From Metopolophium dirhodum (lineage: Eukaryota > Arthropoda > Insecta > Hemiptera > Aphididae): 64,000 bases of DNA. Positions within the stretch are counted from its first letter, which is position 1. Each line of letters opens with the position of its first letter. Where the stretch lies: NCBI RefSeq assembly GCF_019925205.1, contig NC_083562.1, positions 6,076,001 to 6,140,000 on the forward strand. Direction: 5' to 3'. A program made the position numbers and the translations under genes. Positions 13,901-26,682 of the stretch are shown one piece after another. The notes under the pieces were generated by a model. The model saw only the letters and a program-made list of their open reading frames with translations, searched no databases and was not told the origin of the DNA.

Positions 13901-14488
13901 GCCATTTCATTTTTCAGTACATTTTGTACACTTTCCAGAACCTTGTGAACTGCTGGTGCATCTAGTGATTCGAGATCGGAAGCGGGTAAGTGCATAAGTG
14001 CTTCTGATGAATGACTTGACAGTGCATCATGATAATATGTAGGGGAAGCGTCAGCCATCACTGATTCTGGATCTGCTCCAGCAATTAAACCATGTATTTC
14101 ATCCAGTGTCATTAGCCGTTTAACTAAATCTCCCGTTTCGTCAAATGTATAAAACTCATAACGGTCTGGTGATAATAAATTACCAGGACTACCGATTATG
14201 GTATCTGTAGGTTTATGTATGTTTTTACTTTGTCCATCAGCAAAATATGTTTTGGTGCCATTTCCATGATCCATTATCACAGATACTGATGTTACCACAC
14301 TAAGTTAAAAAAAAAACCATGAATTACTGATTATATAATTTTTATTTTTATTTAACATACCTTGAACCAAGAACTCTTCTTGAATCTTCGGAATCTGTTT
14401 CCGATTGAGACGTAACCCTGGAAGGAACACATTGCGCTGCAGAGAGCAAGCACAGGGTCACCAGCCACCGGGTGTCGGTACCCACCAT
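7936..14488 (-). CDS. Secreted mucin-like serpin, four coding exons, about 1714 aa
   Basis: Coding exons are 14488-14361, 14299-10411, 10250-10032 and 8844-7936. Every intron is GT-AG (61, 160 and 1187 bp) and the frame is kept throughout. The start has G at -3 and G at +4. Residues 1-20 form a signal peptide (hydrophobic core 9-18, likely cut after AAQC). Residues ~44-200 are a less repetitive N-terminal region; ~200-1220 are Ser/Thr/Pro-rich and mucin-like. From ~1235 a serpin fold is visible: LVLSPFELTAMLAM and FLGARGSTSGQM match the helix-B/'SP' and 'lGA.G.T' signatures, exon 4 has TILVLPG, VPRFS, KMGLRDVFS and ADLRGV, and the end FDRPFLYLVRHNPTGM then GRFNP is the serpin C-terminal signature. 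Serpins inhibit or chaperone proteins, usually serine proteases. The hinge (near CGEDTIGARHHVET) lacks the usual Gly-Thr plus short-side-chain run, so an inhibitory role is doubtful (inference). The family call is firm; the target protease and orthologue are unknown. Confidence 0.9.
8171..8242 (-). repeat. 36-bp tandem repeat (two units) in the serpin reactive-loop insert
   Basis: Two identical 36-bp units, 8171-8206 and 8207-8242, are followed by a decayed partial third. Each encodes the 12-mer GPSGDSEDGHGS (protein residues about 1613-1636). The length is a multiple of three, so the frame is preserved. The repeat lies between the serpin hinge and the C-terminal FDRPF signature, inside the enlarged reactive-loop region. 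Confidence 0.9.
8845..10031 (-). other. Third intron of the serpin gene (1187 bp)
   Basis: The donor GTAATTTTAA follows TTCCAG at 10032; the acceptor GTGTTACAG precedes ACGAGC at 8844. The phase is 0. No nested gene was seen. Confidence 0.85.
12083..12193 (-). repeat. Threonine-codon repeat in the serpin mucin-like region
   Basis: The coding strand is an ACA/ACT/ACC-rich tract giving runs such as TTTTTTTTNETTPTTTT and TTTTSTTTTPTITT (about residues 747-783). It appears on the plus strand as gttgttgtagttggt repeats. Such Thr runs are typical O-glycosylation substrates and are prone to length change. This is low-complexity coding sequence, not a transposon. Confidence 0.85.
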
Positions 14489-14516
14489 GTCTGAATCTTA
14501 CATTAGTTTTGAAAAC
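14361..14516 (-). other. First coding exon with 5'-UTR segment and upstream splice acceptor
   Basis: Read on the minus strand, a T-rich tract ending in TTTTTTTTAG abuts 14516. This looks like a splice acceptor, so at least one further non-coding exon should lie upstream (higher coordinates). The 28 bases between it and the ATG at 14488-14486 contain an ATG immediately followed by TAA (14503-14498). The exon ends at 14361 in TTCAAG before GTATGT. It encodes the signal peptide and the dibasic stretch SRRVLGS. Confidence 0.6.
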
Positions 14517-15339
14517 CTAAAAAAAATATCATATTTATTTAATATTGCATTAAAAATATTAATATCAAATTATTTAGTAAACCATGCATGATAATTTAAT
14601 GTTGCAAAGTAAAATAATATTAAAAGAATATATTCATAAATATTTTTCTAACAAGATCTAAAATTTTAACTGTAAAAACAAACTAGTACGAATCATAGCT
14701 AAATAGTAAATTATATACTTGTATGCTATTAACTGTTTTAGATAGGTTGCATGAACCAGAGCGTGAAAACGGCTGTGAATGTAAATGTTTTATAACACGT
14801 TGACAATTTAGACTCTAAAAAATATTTATTTTTTTAAACCTTATAAATAGGTAAATGTATATACTCGTATAAACTAGATACAAAACTATAAATATAATTA
14901 TATTCGTAGGTAGGAATTCAGCTGAGGATAAGCTTATTCTATTGAAATTGATTAACTGTTAGGTAGGTAGGTACTTAACACAGATAGTAATTGTAACTTG
15001 TTTTTTTAACATTATTAAATAAAATAAATTATTCAAAATACTTATTCAGTATTTTTAAAGATCTAGACATACAAAAATAAGTATAATTTGTAATAGAGAT
15101 GAAAAAAAAATGTTAATATTCCTTGATGTGTGATTGGATTTGTTCAATTATCACGATTACTGATTAGTTATTACTCATTATGTAGGTACTATTAGTAGCG
15201 TTACATTAATTATATTAGTGATTTTGGTCAACCGGGGGCATAATCTGTGCCGCCAAAAAATAATAATTGACTGTAGTTTTTACATTTTTGTACCATGAGT
15301 GTTTGACGATGACAACGTTCAGTCAACGACTTGTGTCGT
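14517..15339. other. AT-rich DNA upstream of the first coding exon
   Basis: No exon was recognised. If the serpin first exon is at 30.8 kb this is the end of its 5'-UTR intron. Confidence 0.4.
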
Positions 15340-15460
15340 TTCTTATTTCCAAGAGGATAATGGACATAAGATATTATTATTTCCATGACATATCGTCCTT
15401 GTGCCAATGTTAAACCGAGACGAACGTTGGCTCGTCCGCGGAGGACACATAACAACAAAA
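15340..15460 (+). pseudogene. Decayed copy of the 16.7-kb exon-like segment
   Basis: The plus strand shares with 16800-16920 the ordered blocks AGAG.ATA..G.ACAT, CGTCCTTGT, CCAA, TAAACCG, CGA.CGT and TCC.CGGAGG, separated by small gaps. The copy keeps a frame beginning MTYRPCANVKPRRT but runs into an (AAT)n tract. Duplication is my reading of the alignment; direction and age are unknown. Confidence 0.35.
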
Positions 15461-16721
15461 ATAATAATAATAATAATTTATATTATTATCGCTTTAAGAA
15501 CGATTTCAAACGGTTTTTTTTTTCAATATTTTTCATTTTCAATTTTTATTGTGCGAAATATTTACCCATTGCGATTATCCTTCGACAACACTAGATTCCA
15601 TCGAGTTGCACGAGCAATTTTCTCCTCGAACTGGGTTAATATGTTACTGTAGCTTTTAGGCCTTTTCCAAATTCATTCCAATTTCATGTCAATTCCCCGA
15701 AAATCATCGAAATAACATTGTAAATATCAGGCAACGAATAAAAAAATACGATACAATATTATAATAATATAATACGTGACGAATCAAAAATGAAATTTTT
15801 CCATAATGCTTTTAATTCATATTTGAATTTATTTTTTCGAAGGTTTTCTTCGTATAGTGCCTTCTAAACCACAGCAAGTACCTACCTATGTCTGTTTGAA
15901 TGTGAATCGATTGACGAAAATATCTGAGTGTACTCGTGCGATTAACAAATTCAATAGAATATTATATTGCTCAATTGGCTTACGAAAAATAAAATTTGAT
16001 TCGTGTTCGATTCAATTATATCAACATGTAGGTAATTCGCGTAAGCCTACGATATTACAATTGTTTTCCGTTTGATTTCCACGGATCGATGTTTATGTCA
16101 TGTTAATTGATTTTTTGTCAACCACACACATGGTCAAACTAACAATTATTTATAAAAAAAAAAAAACTGTAACAATCGATTATTCGTATAAAGAAAATTA
16201 GGTAATAAGGAAAATGTAACAAAAAAAATATGTTATAAAAAAAAATAGGTAATAAAAAATCAAATCAGTCAGATTATAAATATATTTTAAAATGTCTACA
16301 ACGTTTCATATTAAAATATCCATATTTTAACTTAAATATAGGTATAATATTCTTGGCTATAATAATGTTATATAAATGTTATAACTATTTAGTCAAGCAG
16401 TAATATGCATTTGTTTTGATGTAATTAATTTGAATTTAAAATGTATAACTAACTAAAAAGTTCCATTAAAATGTAATAAACTTAATAGAATTTCGTAAAA
16501 TATAAATGTGATGAAATCGAGGAAACTATAAGTATATATACAACAAGTATCCAATCTACGAATCACGTATATAACAGAAAATAATCTGAAAACGTCAAAA
16601 CGTAATAAGCACAACATAAAAATCTCGTAGTTCATTTCACATTTGACAGTATCATTCACCATATTATTATAAAAAAAAAAAAAAAAACGAGTATAATAAT
16701 GATTCTATTTTATGGGTCAGT

Positions 16722-16946
16722 GATCTCGAGATGAGGTGCTGGGAAGACAAACATTTTAAATACGCTCCTGCCAAAAACAAACATTCGACGAAAAGTAACG
16801 TTAAGTACATATTGCCGGTATCAGAGATACCGTACATTAAATACGTACCCACGTCCTTGTCCAACAGTAAACCGTTATCGACGTCGCGTCGTTTAACCGG
16901 TCCTCGGAGGGCTACAACAGCTGATACTTGTTTAAATCTTTACTAA
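16722..16946 (+). CDS. Possible terminal exon of an unidentified plus-strand gene
   Basis: An open frame with balanced, gene-like codon use runs from an acceptor-like GGGTCAG at about 16721 to TAA at 16944-16946. It includes MRCWEDKHFKYAPAKNKH, KYILPVSEIPYIKYVP and SRRLTGPRRATTADT. An ATG inside (16731) would give 71 residues if it were a separate gene. The product is Lys/Arg/Ser-rich with no recognisable domain. An AATAAATAAA lies ~80 bases after the stop. A decayed similar segment lies at 15340-15460. No upstream partner exon was found. It could also be a spurious frame within a repeat. Confidence 0.3.
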   Translation, partial: DLEMRCWEDKHFKYAPAKNKHSTKSNVKYILPVSEIPYIKYVPTSLSNSKPLSTSRRLTGPRRATTADTCLNLY

Positions 16947-17022
16947 AAATAAGAACTATTATTGAATTATGCAAAACAGTAAACACTGTATATTATATTA
17001 TATGACTGATCGTTCTGTAAGA

Positions 17023-17032
17023 ATAAATAAAA
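17023..17032 (+). terminator. AATAAATAAA polyadenylation signal after the 16.7-kb frame
   Basis: Overlapping AATAAA hexamers begin 77 bases after the TAA at 16946, a spacing typical of a short insect 3' UTR. This supports, but does not prove, that the frame just upstream is a terminal exon. Confidence 0.35.
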
Positions 17033-17039
17033 AATATGT

Positions 17040-19460
17040 ATTTAATTATTGGAGACGGTGCGTATCTTTTTGAATAGACATAAATTATTTAAAATTTTCA
17101 CACATTATTAACATACTACATTTACGAGAGTTAGAAATACTATACCTGCTGAGTGTTGTAATTGTATTTTTATAAAAAACGTAAACAATTATTAAAATAA
17201 ATATTTGAACCGTTATTGTTGTATGCCTTCATAACACTATGATGGAAGTAATATTTTGTTCTGTTTATTACCTAATTTCCTAGGTTTATTATTTGTAATA
17301 ATACAACGTTATATTAGATTATTAATCATTCACGTCTTTTTGTTGAAGTTTTTGAGTTTTTAACTATATTTTACTATTATTTTAGACCAGTAGAGGACGC
17401 TACTCTACCGTAATTTATAGTGTAAAAACAGGATTTTGTGCGAATGAACACAGTAGAATGTGTGATATTATTGCAATAAAAACACTACGGTTTCGTTAAT
17501 CTGGATTCTGGACAAACGCACGACAAAACTTTAAAATGTCAGTGAACCTGTTATGAATATAAATTACCAACACTGGTGAAGCCTCAAATTTTTGTTTACT
17601 TCTGCACAGTCCAATAAAAAAAAAAACATATACGTTGGAAGTGATTTTGAAATGTGTTTGTTGATTTAAACTTTAGAAAGACTGTCAATCGCGATAACTG
17701 TTGTACTAGAGAACAAATATTTGGAAACATTGAGTCAAAACAGTCCTATACGTCTACGAAACTCGATCAAGAAAATACCAGTCAGAAACTTCTTTGAGAG
17801 TTATTCAACCGATTAGGTTGTCCTGTACTCTCATCCGTATCCGCCGCGGACTATATATGACTGAATCGATAGGACCGCAGTCTGAGGTCATCTGGCTGCG
17901 TAACTATACCAGATAATAAGTACCGATTATAAATATTATTACGGTAATAACCAGTATAGTATGAAGCCTAGGTGGTAAAAAATCAATGTAAAATAATAAA
18001 AGACAAACATACAAATACTGTTCAAAGGAAATATTATTAAATTGTCAATAATGCTCTGCAAATGATTTAAAAAAAAATAACAATAGATTAAAATTTAACT
18101 ATATGCATAAAAGTTATAGTTTTGTCTGAGCAAAAGTGCTTTTAAGATTAGTAATTTTTGTCATGATTTAACCTTCACTCATAAGTCATAACTATATAAT
18201 ATAATTAAAATGTAGATTCATATTATTTTTCCAGCACAAGCTATATATGCCTATATAGGGTAGTTGCAAATCGTACATTATATTATACTTAAACTATACA
18301 TGATTCTTGATTTGCAAATTTAATTATTTTATTAGATTTCAAATTTTTATTCATAAATTAGAATTATTGTTTTTCATAAAAATAAAATATTAATTTTAAA
18401 AAAACCTAATAACTTCCAATTTTACAATGTAGTATTTTTGTTTGACTAAATTATTGATCAACGATCCAAGATTTAGTTAAAAGTTAAAATCAAATATTGT
18501 CGTTTTTGATGTAAGTATAATAATACTTTTTCAACTATAGCGCCTATGTGTAAAACCGTATAGCCGTATAGGTAACAAAATTTGCATGTATATTTGACGA
18601 AACTACACACTCCAATTTTATGATGGTAAATGATTATTATTCGAGTGAGAATATAGGATACACCCATCGTAACGCACTTCCTTCTCATCAGCAAAGAACT
18701 GAAATAACTTACGTGTGACATGCAAAGAACAAAAACCCAAATATACATATGGTTATCAACTGTCCAAATTACACTAAACCACGTAATATCCTCGACATCA
18801 ACTTCTGTAAAATAAATATGTGATGAAGAATATCTTAAAGCAATTTATAAAAAAAAAACACAAAATAAACTTTTGTCGAAAATTGTAAGACTATAAAATT
18901 TATAAAATTATAATTAGTTTTAAGATATTATAATTTATAACCTTTTATTAAGCTTTAATTAAAAGTTAAATGATAAACTTTGTTGTTAAAGTATAAAGCC
19001 TTAAAAAATAAAATAAATATTAAAGTGATAAGTACCAACATCGTAAATTTGCTTTTATTTTAATATTATACAATTAATATATAAACATTTTTTTATTGTT
19101 GGATTTGCATTTTTGATAATATGCTTTTATCAGTTACCACTATTTATAGATGTAGTTACTATATTCACAACTTAAACAATAGTTATGAATATGTAATTGA
19201 ATAAATTTTTAAAAAAATGTTACTTTTGTATTTTAGTTATTTTTACAAACAATACAGCCTGAAGACACCCGCACTATTTTATGATTTATAAATTATATTT
19301 GCATTGATAGTACCGAGATCAGTAAAATATATAGTAGTTGCTTCTATAACTATATGCACAAAGTAATACGCAACTTCTCTAGAGATGTATTCTTAAAATT
19401 GAGAAATTTCAGAAATTCCGTGTTCTCTGCATTAATACTCCTTATAACGAAAATAGGAAT
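17040..19460. other. Gene-free AT-rich stretch
   Basis: Only short chance frames occur. The minus-strand frame at 18473-18748 has no homology I recognise and no splice context beyond an isolated donor-like CACACGTAAGT near 18710. Confidence 0.4.
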
Positions 19461-20620
19461 GGGAGAGAAAAATTTCGTCCGCCGCGGTTTCAAATCGAGG
19501 TATCTGCGTATTTCGCTCGTCTTCAAGACGATTTACGATTAAAGACCAGTAGCAGTGTCGACGGGCAATGACGGCTGGCATAATTCTGCCATAATTTGAT
19601 AACGATGATTTCTATACAGACCGATTAATTGGAAATCGTTCGCTGCGTGCGGCCAACAGACGAAGATTAACTAGGTGACTGCCGCAATTTTGAACAAACA
19701 TAAATCAGTGAGAATGCATCACAAACAACAAAAAAAATAAATAAATAACTAGCCGCGGATTATTCGAAAGGAACGCGCGCACTAAATATCGTTCAATGGT
19801 TTTCGAAAAAAACTCTCGCAACAGATCATAATATAATATTAATATGGTATTGCCCTAGATTTCAATGTTTGCGAATGAATAATATTATTTAATTTGATGT
19901 GTGCCCCGCTGCAAGTACCCACGGAGCAGTCGTCGTCCGGTGCAGCCGGACGTCTTATTCTCGTCAATCGTCGTCCGTCATTATTGTCATCGCTTTTCCT
20001 AAAGGCTGTCAGCAAGACACATCGTCACCGAAGCAACAGGTACAACACAATGCGATCCGCACAATGTCGCTCATTCGGGCTAATGGACGACCGATGAACC
20101 GGAGAACAATGTATAATATTATACCTACGGTTGGGCGGCAGCAGGCCGAGAACTACGCGCCACAGATCGATCCACCGTCACAGTGTCCGATTACCAACAG
20201 ATATTATATATATATATATATAGACGGTAAGCTATTGCAATACTATTATACAATATATAGGTACGTCTGCAGGAGGTTTATAGTCGTCATAGTCGTGTCT
20301 TCGCAGCCCGCTATGTCTTATCTACAGTGTATGTATATACCTATTCACGTCCTCTCCGCGACGCGATATTTTATGACATCCGTCGCCGGTGCAATTTTAA
20401 CGCAGACGAGAACAATGGGTAGAATACCCAGTCGGAAAAAAGTCGCATTGTACGAGAATCGGTATCGATACCGGAAAATGTACACTATACTGATAATTGT
20501 CGCCGAGGAGATAAATGTTTTGGATGGCCGACCATCGGAACCTGCGCTGCAGCAGCACTTGTCATCGCCGCCGCCGCGATGTACAAAATAATCGTCTGAA
20601 AACAATTACCTACCTATATA
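19460..20620. other. GC-richer island without a convincing gene
   Basis: The segment has clearly more C+G and CpG than its flanks. The 230-codon plus-strand frame at 19899-20591 reads through a (TA)n run at about 20207-20222 (giving YIYIYIYI) and has no domain, so it looks accidental. Candidate regulatory DNA or an unrecognised non-coding exon. Confidence 0.3.
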
Positions 20621-23600
20621 TATATACCTCGTCGGTACGACAATCGTGGATAACAATAAAATGTATAATATTAAACAGTATATTATATTCGGTGTACGCG
20701 TGGCATGTTCTATTATCTCGCAAAACCGTGAGAATTCGTTGTGCAATTTATCGGAAACTGTATAGGCGGGGCACGTTTCCGGTCGAAGATGAGGTGACAA
20801 TAATAACGAACAGGTGGGCAACGATAAATATACGTTTTCGTCAAGCTATAGCCGCTAAACCGATCGAACACGAATAGTGTAAAAAACAACGTAAAAACGG
20901 CGGATAAAATTCCGGGAATTAAACCGCAGAACGTCTTTGCAGCCGACCCGGATATAACAAAATTAACGGCCAATTATAATATTATAGAATATAATAATTT
21001 ATAATATACCCGCGCATAAAACATGATGATTGTTGTGCTCCTCGTAGAGTACACATCCGTGCGATCTCGATTGTTTGATTTTTTTTTTCCTTCATTGGAG
21101 ACGACGATTATCACCGAGACGATAATACAATATTTGATTTAAAAGTTCTAACAGTGTATTAGCTTAACTATGCACTGTATAAGTGGCGTACACGAATATG
21201 ACAATACCAATTTAATAGGCCTGCATACTGCAGGTCTACTCATGGCATAAAATTAAATTAAAATTAAGTAAATTATACAGGGGGGTACAACTCCTAGTTC
21301 CCGCCCTGTATGAGCCGCCGCTATACTGTGCGTATAAGACTTTTTCGATTCCCTTTTATTACATAGTGAAAATCACACATTGATATTATTATAGTTATTA
21401 CACACACCTGCGGTGTATAAAAATTACAATAAATTCTATGCATTCTTAATAGAACTGTGCCGTCAAAATATATGATCACGTATCGTTTGTGTGACAACTA
21501 CTGCAATATTCTTAAAAAAAAAAAATTAGAAAAAACCTCAAAACTACAAAATATAAATATTGCTATGAATTATTCATGCGATAAATTATGCTATTATTTA
21601 CATTTTTTAAGTAATATGAGAATTACATTTTTTGCCGAGAAAGCGTATTACTTAAGTAATTTAAATAATAAACAAAACTATTTTTGTAATTTCCTTGTCT
21701 GTCACTTTAAAATAATAAAATATTTTTTTATCACATATTTTTATTTCCTTTGTTTTGGTTATGGTTTCAGTCAATTTGTGTAAATTACATAATTTAATTT
21801 AAAATAAATAATGCGTAATATGTGTAGGTACGCGTATAATACGCACTTTTGTTTTTAAGAATATTCGATGAAAGGGATATAGTTAACTCAAAGTCTTGAG
21901 AAAATCTTAAGTATTTTCGATAAGTAGTTATGTTATGAGTAATATTGTATACAACTATATATAAGTAATATACACTAGATAGGTCACATAATAATATGGT
22001 ACCTAATTCAATTGTATTCCAAAATAGATACAAATAGAACCTATACATATATTATAAAATTGTTAATTTTTTGCAACTGAGGGTTTAACTTATAAAACGT
22101 ATATGGTTAATTGATTTTTTATTGTTCGTCTCATAATTAGTTTCTATTGTTTAAATTAATAATGCACACGGATCAACCTCAAAGTAATGCCCATTAGCCA
22201 CTGAATTACCAATAAACATTGTAAGATAATACATTAATTCGTAATGAATATTGTCAAATAAGTCGATAATTTTCATAAAAATTATAAGTGTGTGTAGATT
22301 TATTTTAAAATATATTACAGACAGAATAAAGAGTATCGGAATAACGGTGCATTAATACCGCATTCGAGATATACGTGTTATTACCACAATTAGTCCGAAC
22401 CGTAAGTCAAAGACCTCTTGTACCCTTTGTGCTTCACCGGTTTAACTTGGTATTAACGTTCAAATAAAGTATAAACCGTGGCGTATTTAATAAACACGAG
22501 GCTCGGAGGCTCCGACAATATTGAGATAACGATCTGAACAAAATTTTGTACCAGGTTAAATAAAATAATATGGTTTTCGTGTGGACCCGATGATTCAACT
22601 ATGTAATTTGCATGAATATCGTGTTACAGTGTTATTAGTACACATATTACATACATATAATACTATAATAATACATACACACATCGATTTCGATCACTGT
22701 ACATATAGAAACAACTCGGACAATAATTACATGTCTTACATTGTAGACTGCGTAATACCGTGTTAGTAATAATATGTACTAACTAACAATAATCGCATGT
22801 TATAATTTTTTTTTTTTACGCGTTTAAAACTACCCAAGAATTTATTGCACTTTGCGTATTAATATTTCACTTGATTATGATTTCGCGTAGGTTGACAACG
22901 GAGAAAAGAATATTAATTTACGAATAAGATTATTAATACAGATGCATAGGATAGTATTTCAAAAATTAACTATACCTACTTGAAATATACGTGTCAATTG
23001 AATAATACAAAAAGAAATATTTTTGTTTAAATAAGTAGGTAAACAATGTCAGGAGCGTCGACAACGATAGCTTATGGCTTCTCCCCTGAAGACATCAAGC
23101 TAAACTAAATTGACAATCAATTAAAAATTAAGATACAACAATATTGCGTAAATTATTTAACCTCTCCCCCCCCCAAAAAAAAAAAAAAAAAAATAAATAT
23201 TTACCTACGTAATATAAATTATACTGAAATATGATATGTAGTTATTATAATATTATTATAGACTAATAGGTAGGTACCGAAATATTTAAACTATTTTTAG
23301 AAATAGTTCTAAATGGTTGATAATATATTTTGAAATAAATTCAACAGGTTATACTGCGTTACTGGCCTGCTAACTTACGTTTCTAATTTCAATTTTGTTG
23401 GAAACTTTAAATTAAAAAAAGAAATAGCGATCAGTGGTTTTGGATACGTTACCGAGAGCGTCCAAATGAAAATAACGTACAGAGACATTAATCATCATAC
23501 TATTGGATACGATATAATAGTATTAATAAGTTCCACGGAATATATGAAATTAAATTATCATAAATTTCACATATTCTGTGATAGTTCTTTTTAATGCACT

Positions 23601-23950
23601 TACACACACTAGGTACAACACATGTATACGGTAGGTATACACATGACATATATTATATCGGTGTATTATATATAATCAAAACGCCATTGCATACATTATA
23701 GCATATTATACATATGAATGAATTATTACGCGTCTGTCCATATTTCAATGTAATAACACATCGTCTGACTGCAAGCGTACCTATATAGGTACCCAAGAAC
23801 CCGACCAATAATCATATTATGGCTGCAACCGATTCTCCGCGCGAAGTATCATTGTAAATCGCATCCATGTGCAATGTTCGATGTGCATAATAATATGTGC
23901 AGTGCGTATAATTTAATATACCTACCTACTGACAATCTGTCGAGGGACTC
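20621..23950. other. Gene-free AT-rich stretch
   Basis: It contains a near-palindrome at 21275-21312 (tacagggggg ... ccgccctgta) and a C10 run followed by an A19 run near 23166-23193. No gene evidence. Confidence 0.4.
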
Positions 23951-25600
23951 TGCAGGAGAGTTCAACGACACGCTCTACACACGCGCATATATTGTAATAG
24001 TCGTCGTTGGATTTTCGCACGCGGGTGGTTGACAAACGGCTTCGGGTGGAAAAAAAACCGACAGTCCGGAAAACCGCAGAGCTATATTATCGACCGGGCC
24101 CAGAGCAAGAGACAATGCGCGCTCTTAATAACTGTTCTATTTTTTGAGTCGCAGAAAGAAAAAAAACTATACCTACTTCAATATAATAATTGTAAATCAC
24201 ATCGCCGTACGTGTACAACACCGCAGTACATTTTATAATATCGCATTCGATAATATTATATATAGGTTTTCATCTGCGACCGGCCAACGGACGTTTGAAT
24301 TTACGTCCACTCGCCGCCGACTGTTGTGCAACTACATATATACCTACACTTGTACAGTTGCGATTCGGGCGAACGACCGACCGAGTCGCCTCCGCACAAC
24401 ACTCGACGATATTATTTGTGCATGATAGGTACACCGCGGTGTGATCGAAACACAATCGGAAAAATGTAATAATCTATTGCGGCGAAACGAGACGACCAGA
24501 TGAAACGCGTACCTACATCGGAGACGGGCCAAAGACGCGCGCGAACGTATCATTTAATAATGATAAAAAAAATAATAATAATAATAATAATAATATACAG
24601 TCCGAGATGTAGGTCTGTTGTGCGGCGGTGTCTCGACGTATTATTTCTATAGGTACACACACGCGTGTCCGTTATAACTTATAATAGGCGGCGGCGGCGG
24701 CGACGGTCGTGTCTGCGCGTTATAATGGTGTATTACCTATATATGACGGACGGACGGACGGTGTGAGAAACGGTGTGATTTGAAGATCCGTCACAGACAC
24801 GTATATATGTATGTATGTATATTAAACCTATATACGCACATATCGTATTATACCCATATAACATCTGATGACTGATGAGATGCGTCCTACCTGCCTACCT
24901 GCCTACCTAGTCGCGGCTCCTCGTGTATATAAGATTGATACTCGAAACGTCGTAACATATTATACGAGTGCACGTACACGTTAGCTGGTTAAATACGTGT
25001 TGCTAGACAGGGTTATGGTACATTAAACGCATTAATATCGTAATGTATTATATTATTATTATAATATTATCGTCGTCGTCGTCGTGTTATATTATGCGCG
25101 TCTCGTGCGTAGGAGGCGAAGGCGGTAAACACGTAAGTGGGTCGGCGGCGTGCGGATCGGTCACCGACGGTTCGGCCGACGGCTAAGGTTTAATAATGTG
25201 ACGTCGTCGAGTAAGTTCCTCTGGGCGAACGAGATGCTCTGTATATCTATTACTCGTCGAGCTCGCGGTACGACAATACGTATATTATGCTGCGAACAAC
25301 AACTGTATGTTGTTATTATAAATAATAATGCACCCATGATGGTATTATATCGACGTGTTGTGTTGGCGTGTATACAGCGTACGCTGCAGTATATCTCTAT
25401 AGTGCTGTATAGCTGCGGGTACACCGCATAAATTAATATAAAAATATTATAAGCGCGGTACGCGGACCGTAAAGGACCAGCGGCACAGCACCGTTTTCTG
25501 TAAACAGATTCGAATCGGTCTACTTGTGTGGGAATTTTCAACTTTTTGAATCCGCGGACAATATTAATAGCTGATGTTCTTGGGGCGGGCCTCTGGAGGG
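23951..25600. other. GC-richer island with simple repeats
   Basis: It holds (AAT)n at ~24572-24596, (CGG)n at ~24687-24703, (GACG)n at ~24745-24760, (CCTA/CCTG) tracts at ~24888-24908 and (GTC)n at ~25070-25085. The open frames here (25150-25431 plus, 25161-25682 minus and others) mirror each other and look like by-products of CpG-rich DNA. No splice-supported exon was found. Confidence 0.3.
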
Positions 25601-26259
25601 AAAACGTACAATAGGACAAAATCGTCATAAAAAAAAGACATAGCACAGAATATTGAGGTATTTTTAAAAATCCTAATTGCATTACTATATAGGTACATCG
25701 GTTGATGCAAGTATTTCAAAACTACATTTTTTTGATTGTTGGACTTAAACATGGAATTTCCGTTACCACTCAACACTTAATGATACATCGATTAACTTGC
25801 CTCAGTGTCGGAGCATCTATTTCCATGACCTCCCAGCCTATCGTCAATACGTGACTGTGACCGGATTTTTTTTTATTAAAAACATAGGTATATATCCATC
25901 ATCTCCATTCATATTATTACTTATACACGACAGTTCGGACAGAATAATAATAACAATTAAATGGAAAAATAATAAATGAACGAAACGGTGCCGTCCGTCG
26001 GTCCACGCAGCATGTCGGCGTGATAGCTGTACCGCGGGTGTGATTTAATTACAAAAATATATTACAATTTACAGTAATGTCGTCGTCATCATGTTGTTGC
26101 GACGATTAGAATTCGCCTCCCTCGTGGAGCAATTATTGTGTTGTAAGACGGAAATAATGTGAAGCAGTTATTACAATACCACAGAATTACACAAAAACTT
26201 CAACGATGCGCCGATTTGTATCAAATAATATAATGATATACGTAATATACCTACAAGCC

Positions 26260-26311
<52 letters not shown>

Positions 26312-26646
26312 TTTGATACACAGAAGAGTAGATAGTAAACTAATAACGAATTCGACGTGTCTCTTGTGCATTGTCAAGACGTGAATAAAAAGTTGATTAC
26401 AATTTACGCGTGGACGCGAAACGAAGAATGACAACGTCGTTACAAACGGGAAAATTCAATTTCATAACTTTAATAATAATATGCATAATCTATTAATCTG
26501 CATAATATACTGTATGATTTACACGTGTGAAAAATATACATTTCAATAAGACGAAAACGCGCTCGTGAATTAATATTATATTATTAAAATGAACGAAAAC
26601 CCGCGGTGAAATGTATTAAATCAAATCGGCACTTTAACGGTATACG

Positions 26647-26682
<36 letters not shown>

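Noticed and set aside
19899..20591. 230-codon plus-strand frame
   Set aside because: It reads through a (TA)n repeat, has no domain or splice signals, and lies in CpG-rich DNA where stops are rarer by chance.
21275..21312. Small palindrome as a possible hairpin RNA or MITE
   Set aside because: Arms of about 10 bp with mismatches and no target duplication; not distinguishable from chance.
25161..25682. 173-codon minus-strand frame
   Set aside because: Overlaps an equally open plus-strand frame; the composition follows a local repeat/CpG tract rather than a protein.
26171..26434. 87-codon frame with a poly-Asn run
   Set aside because: It is a translated (ATT)n microsatellite.
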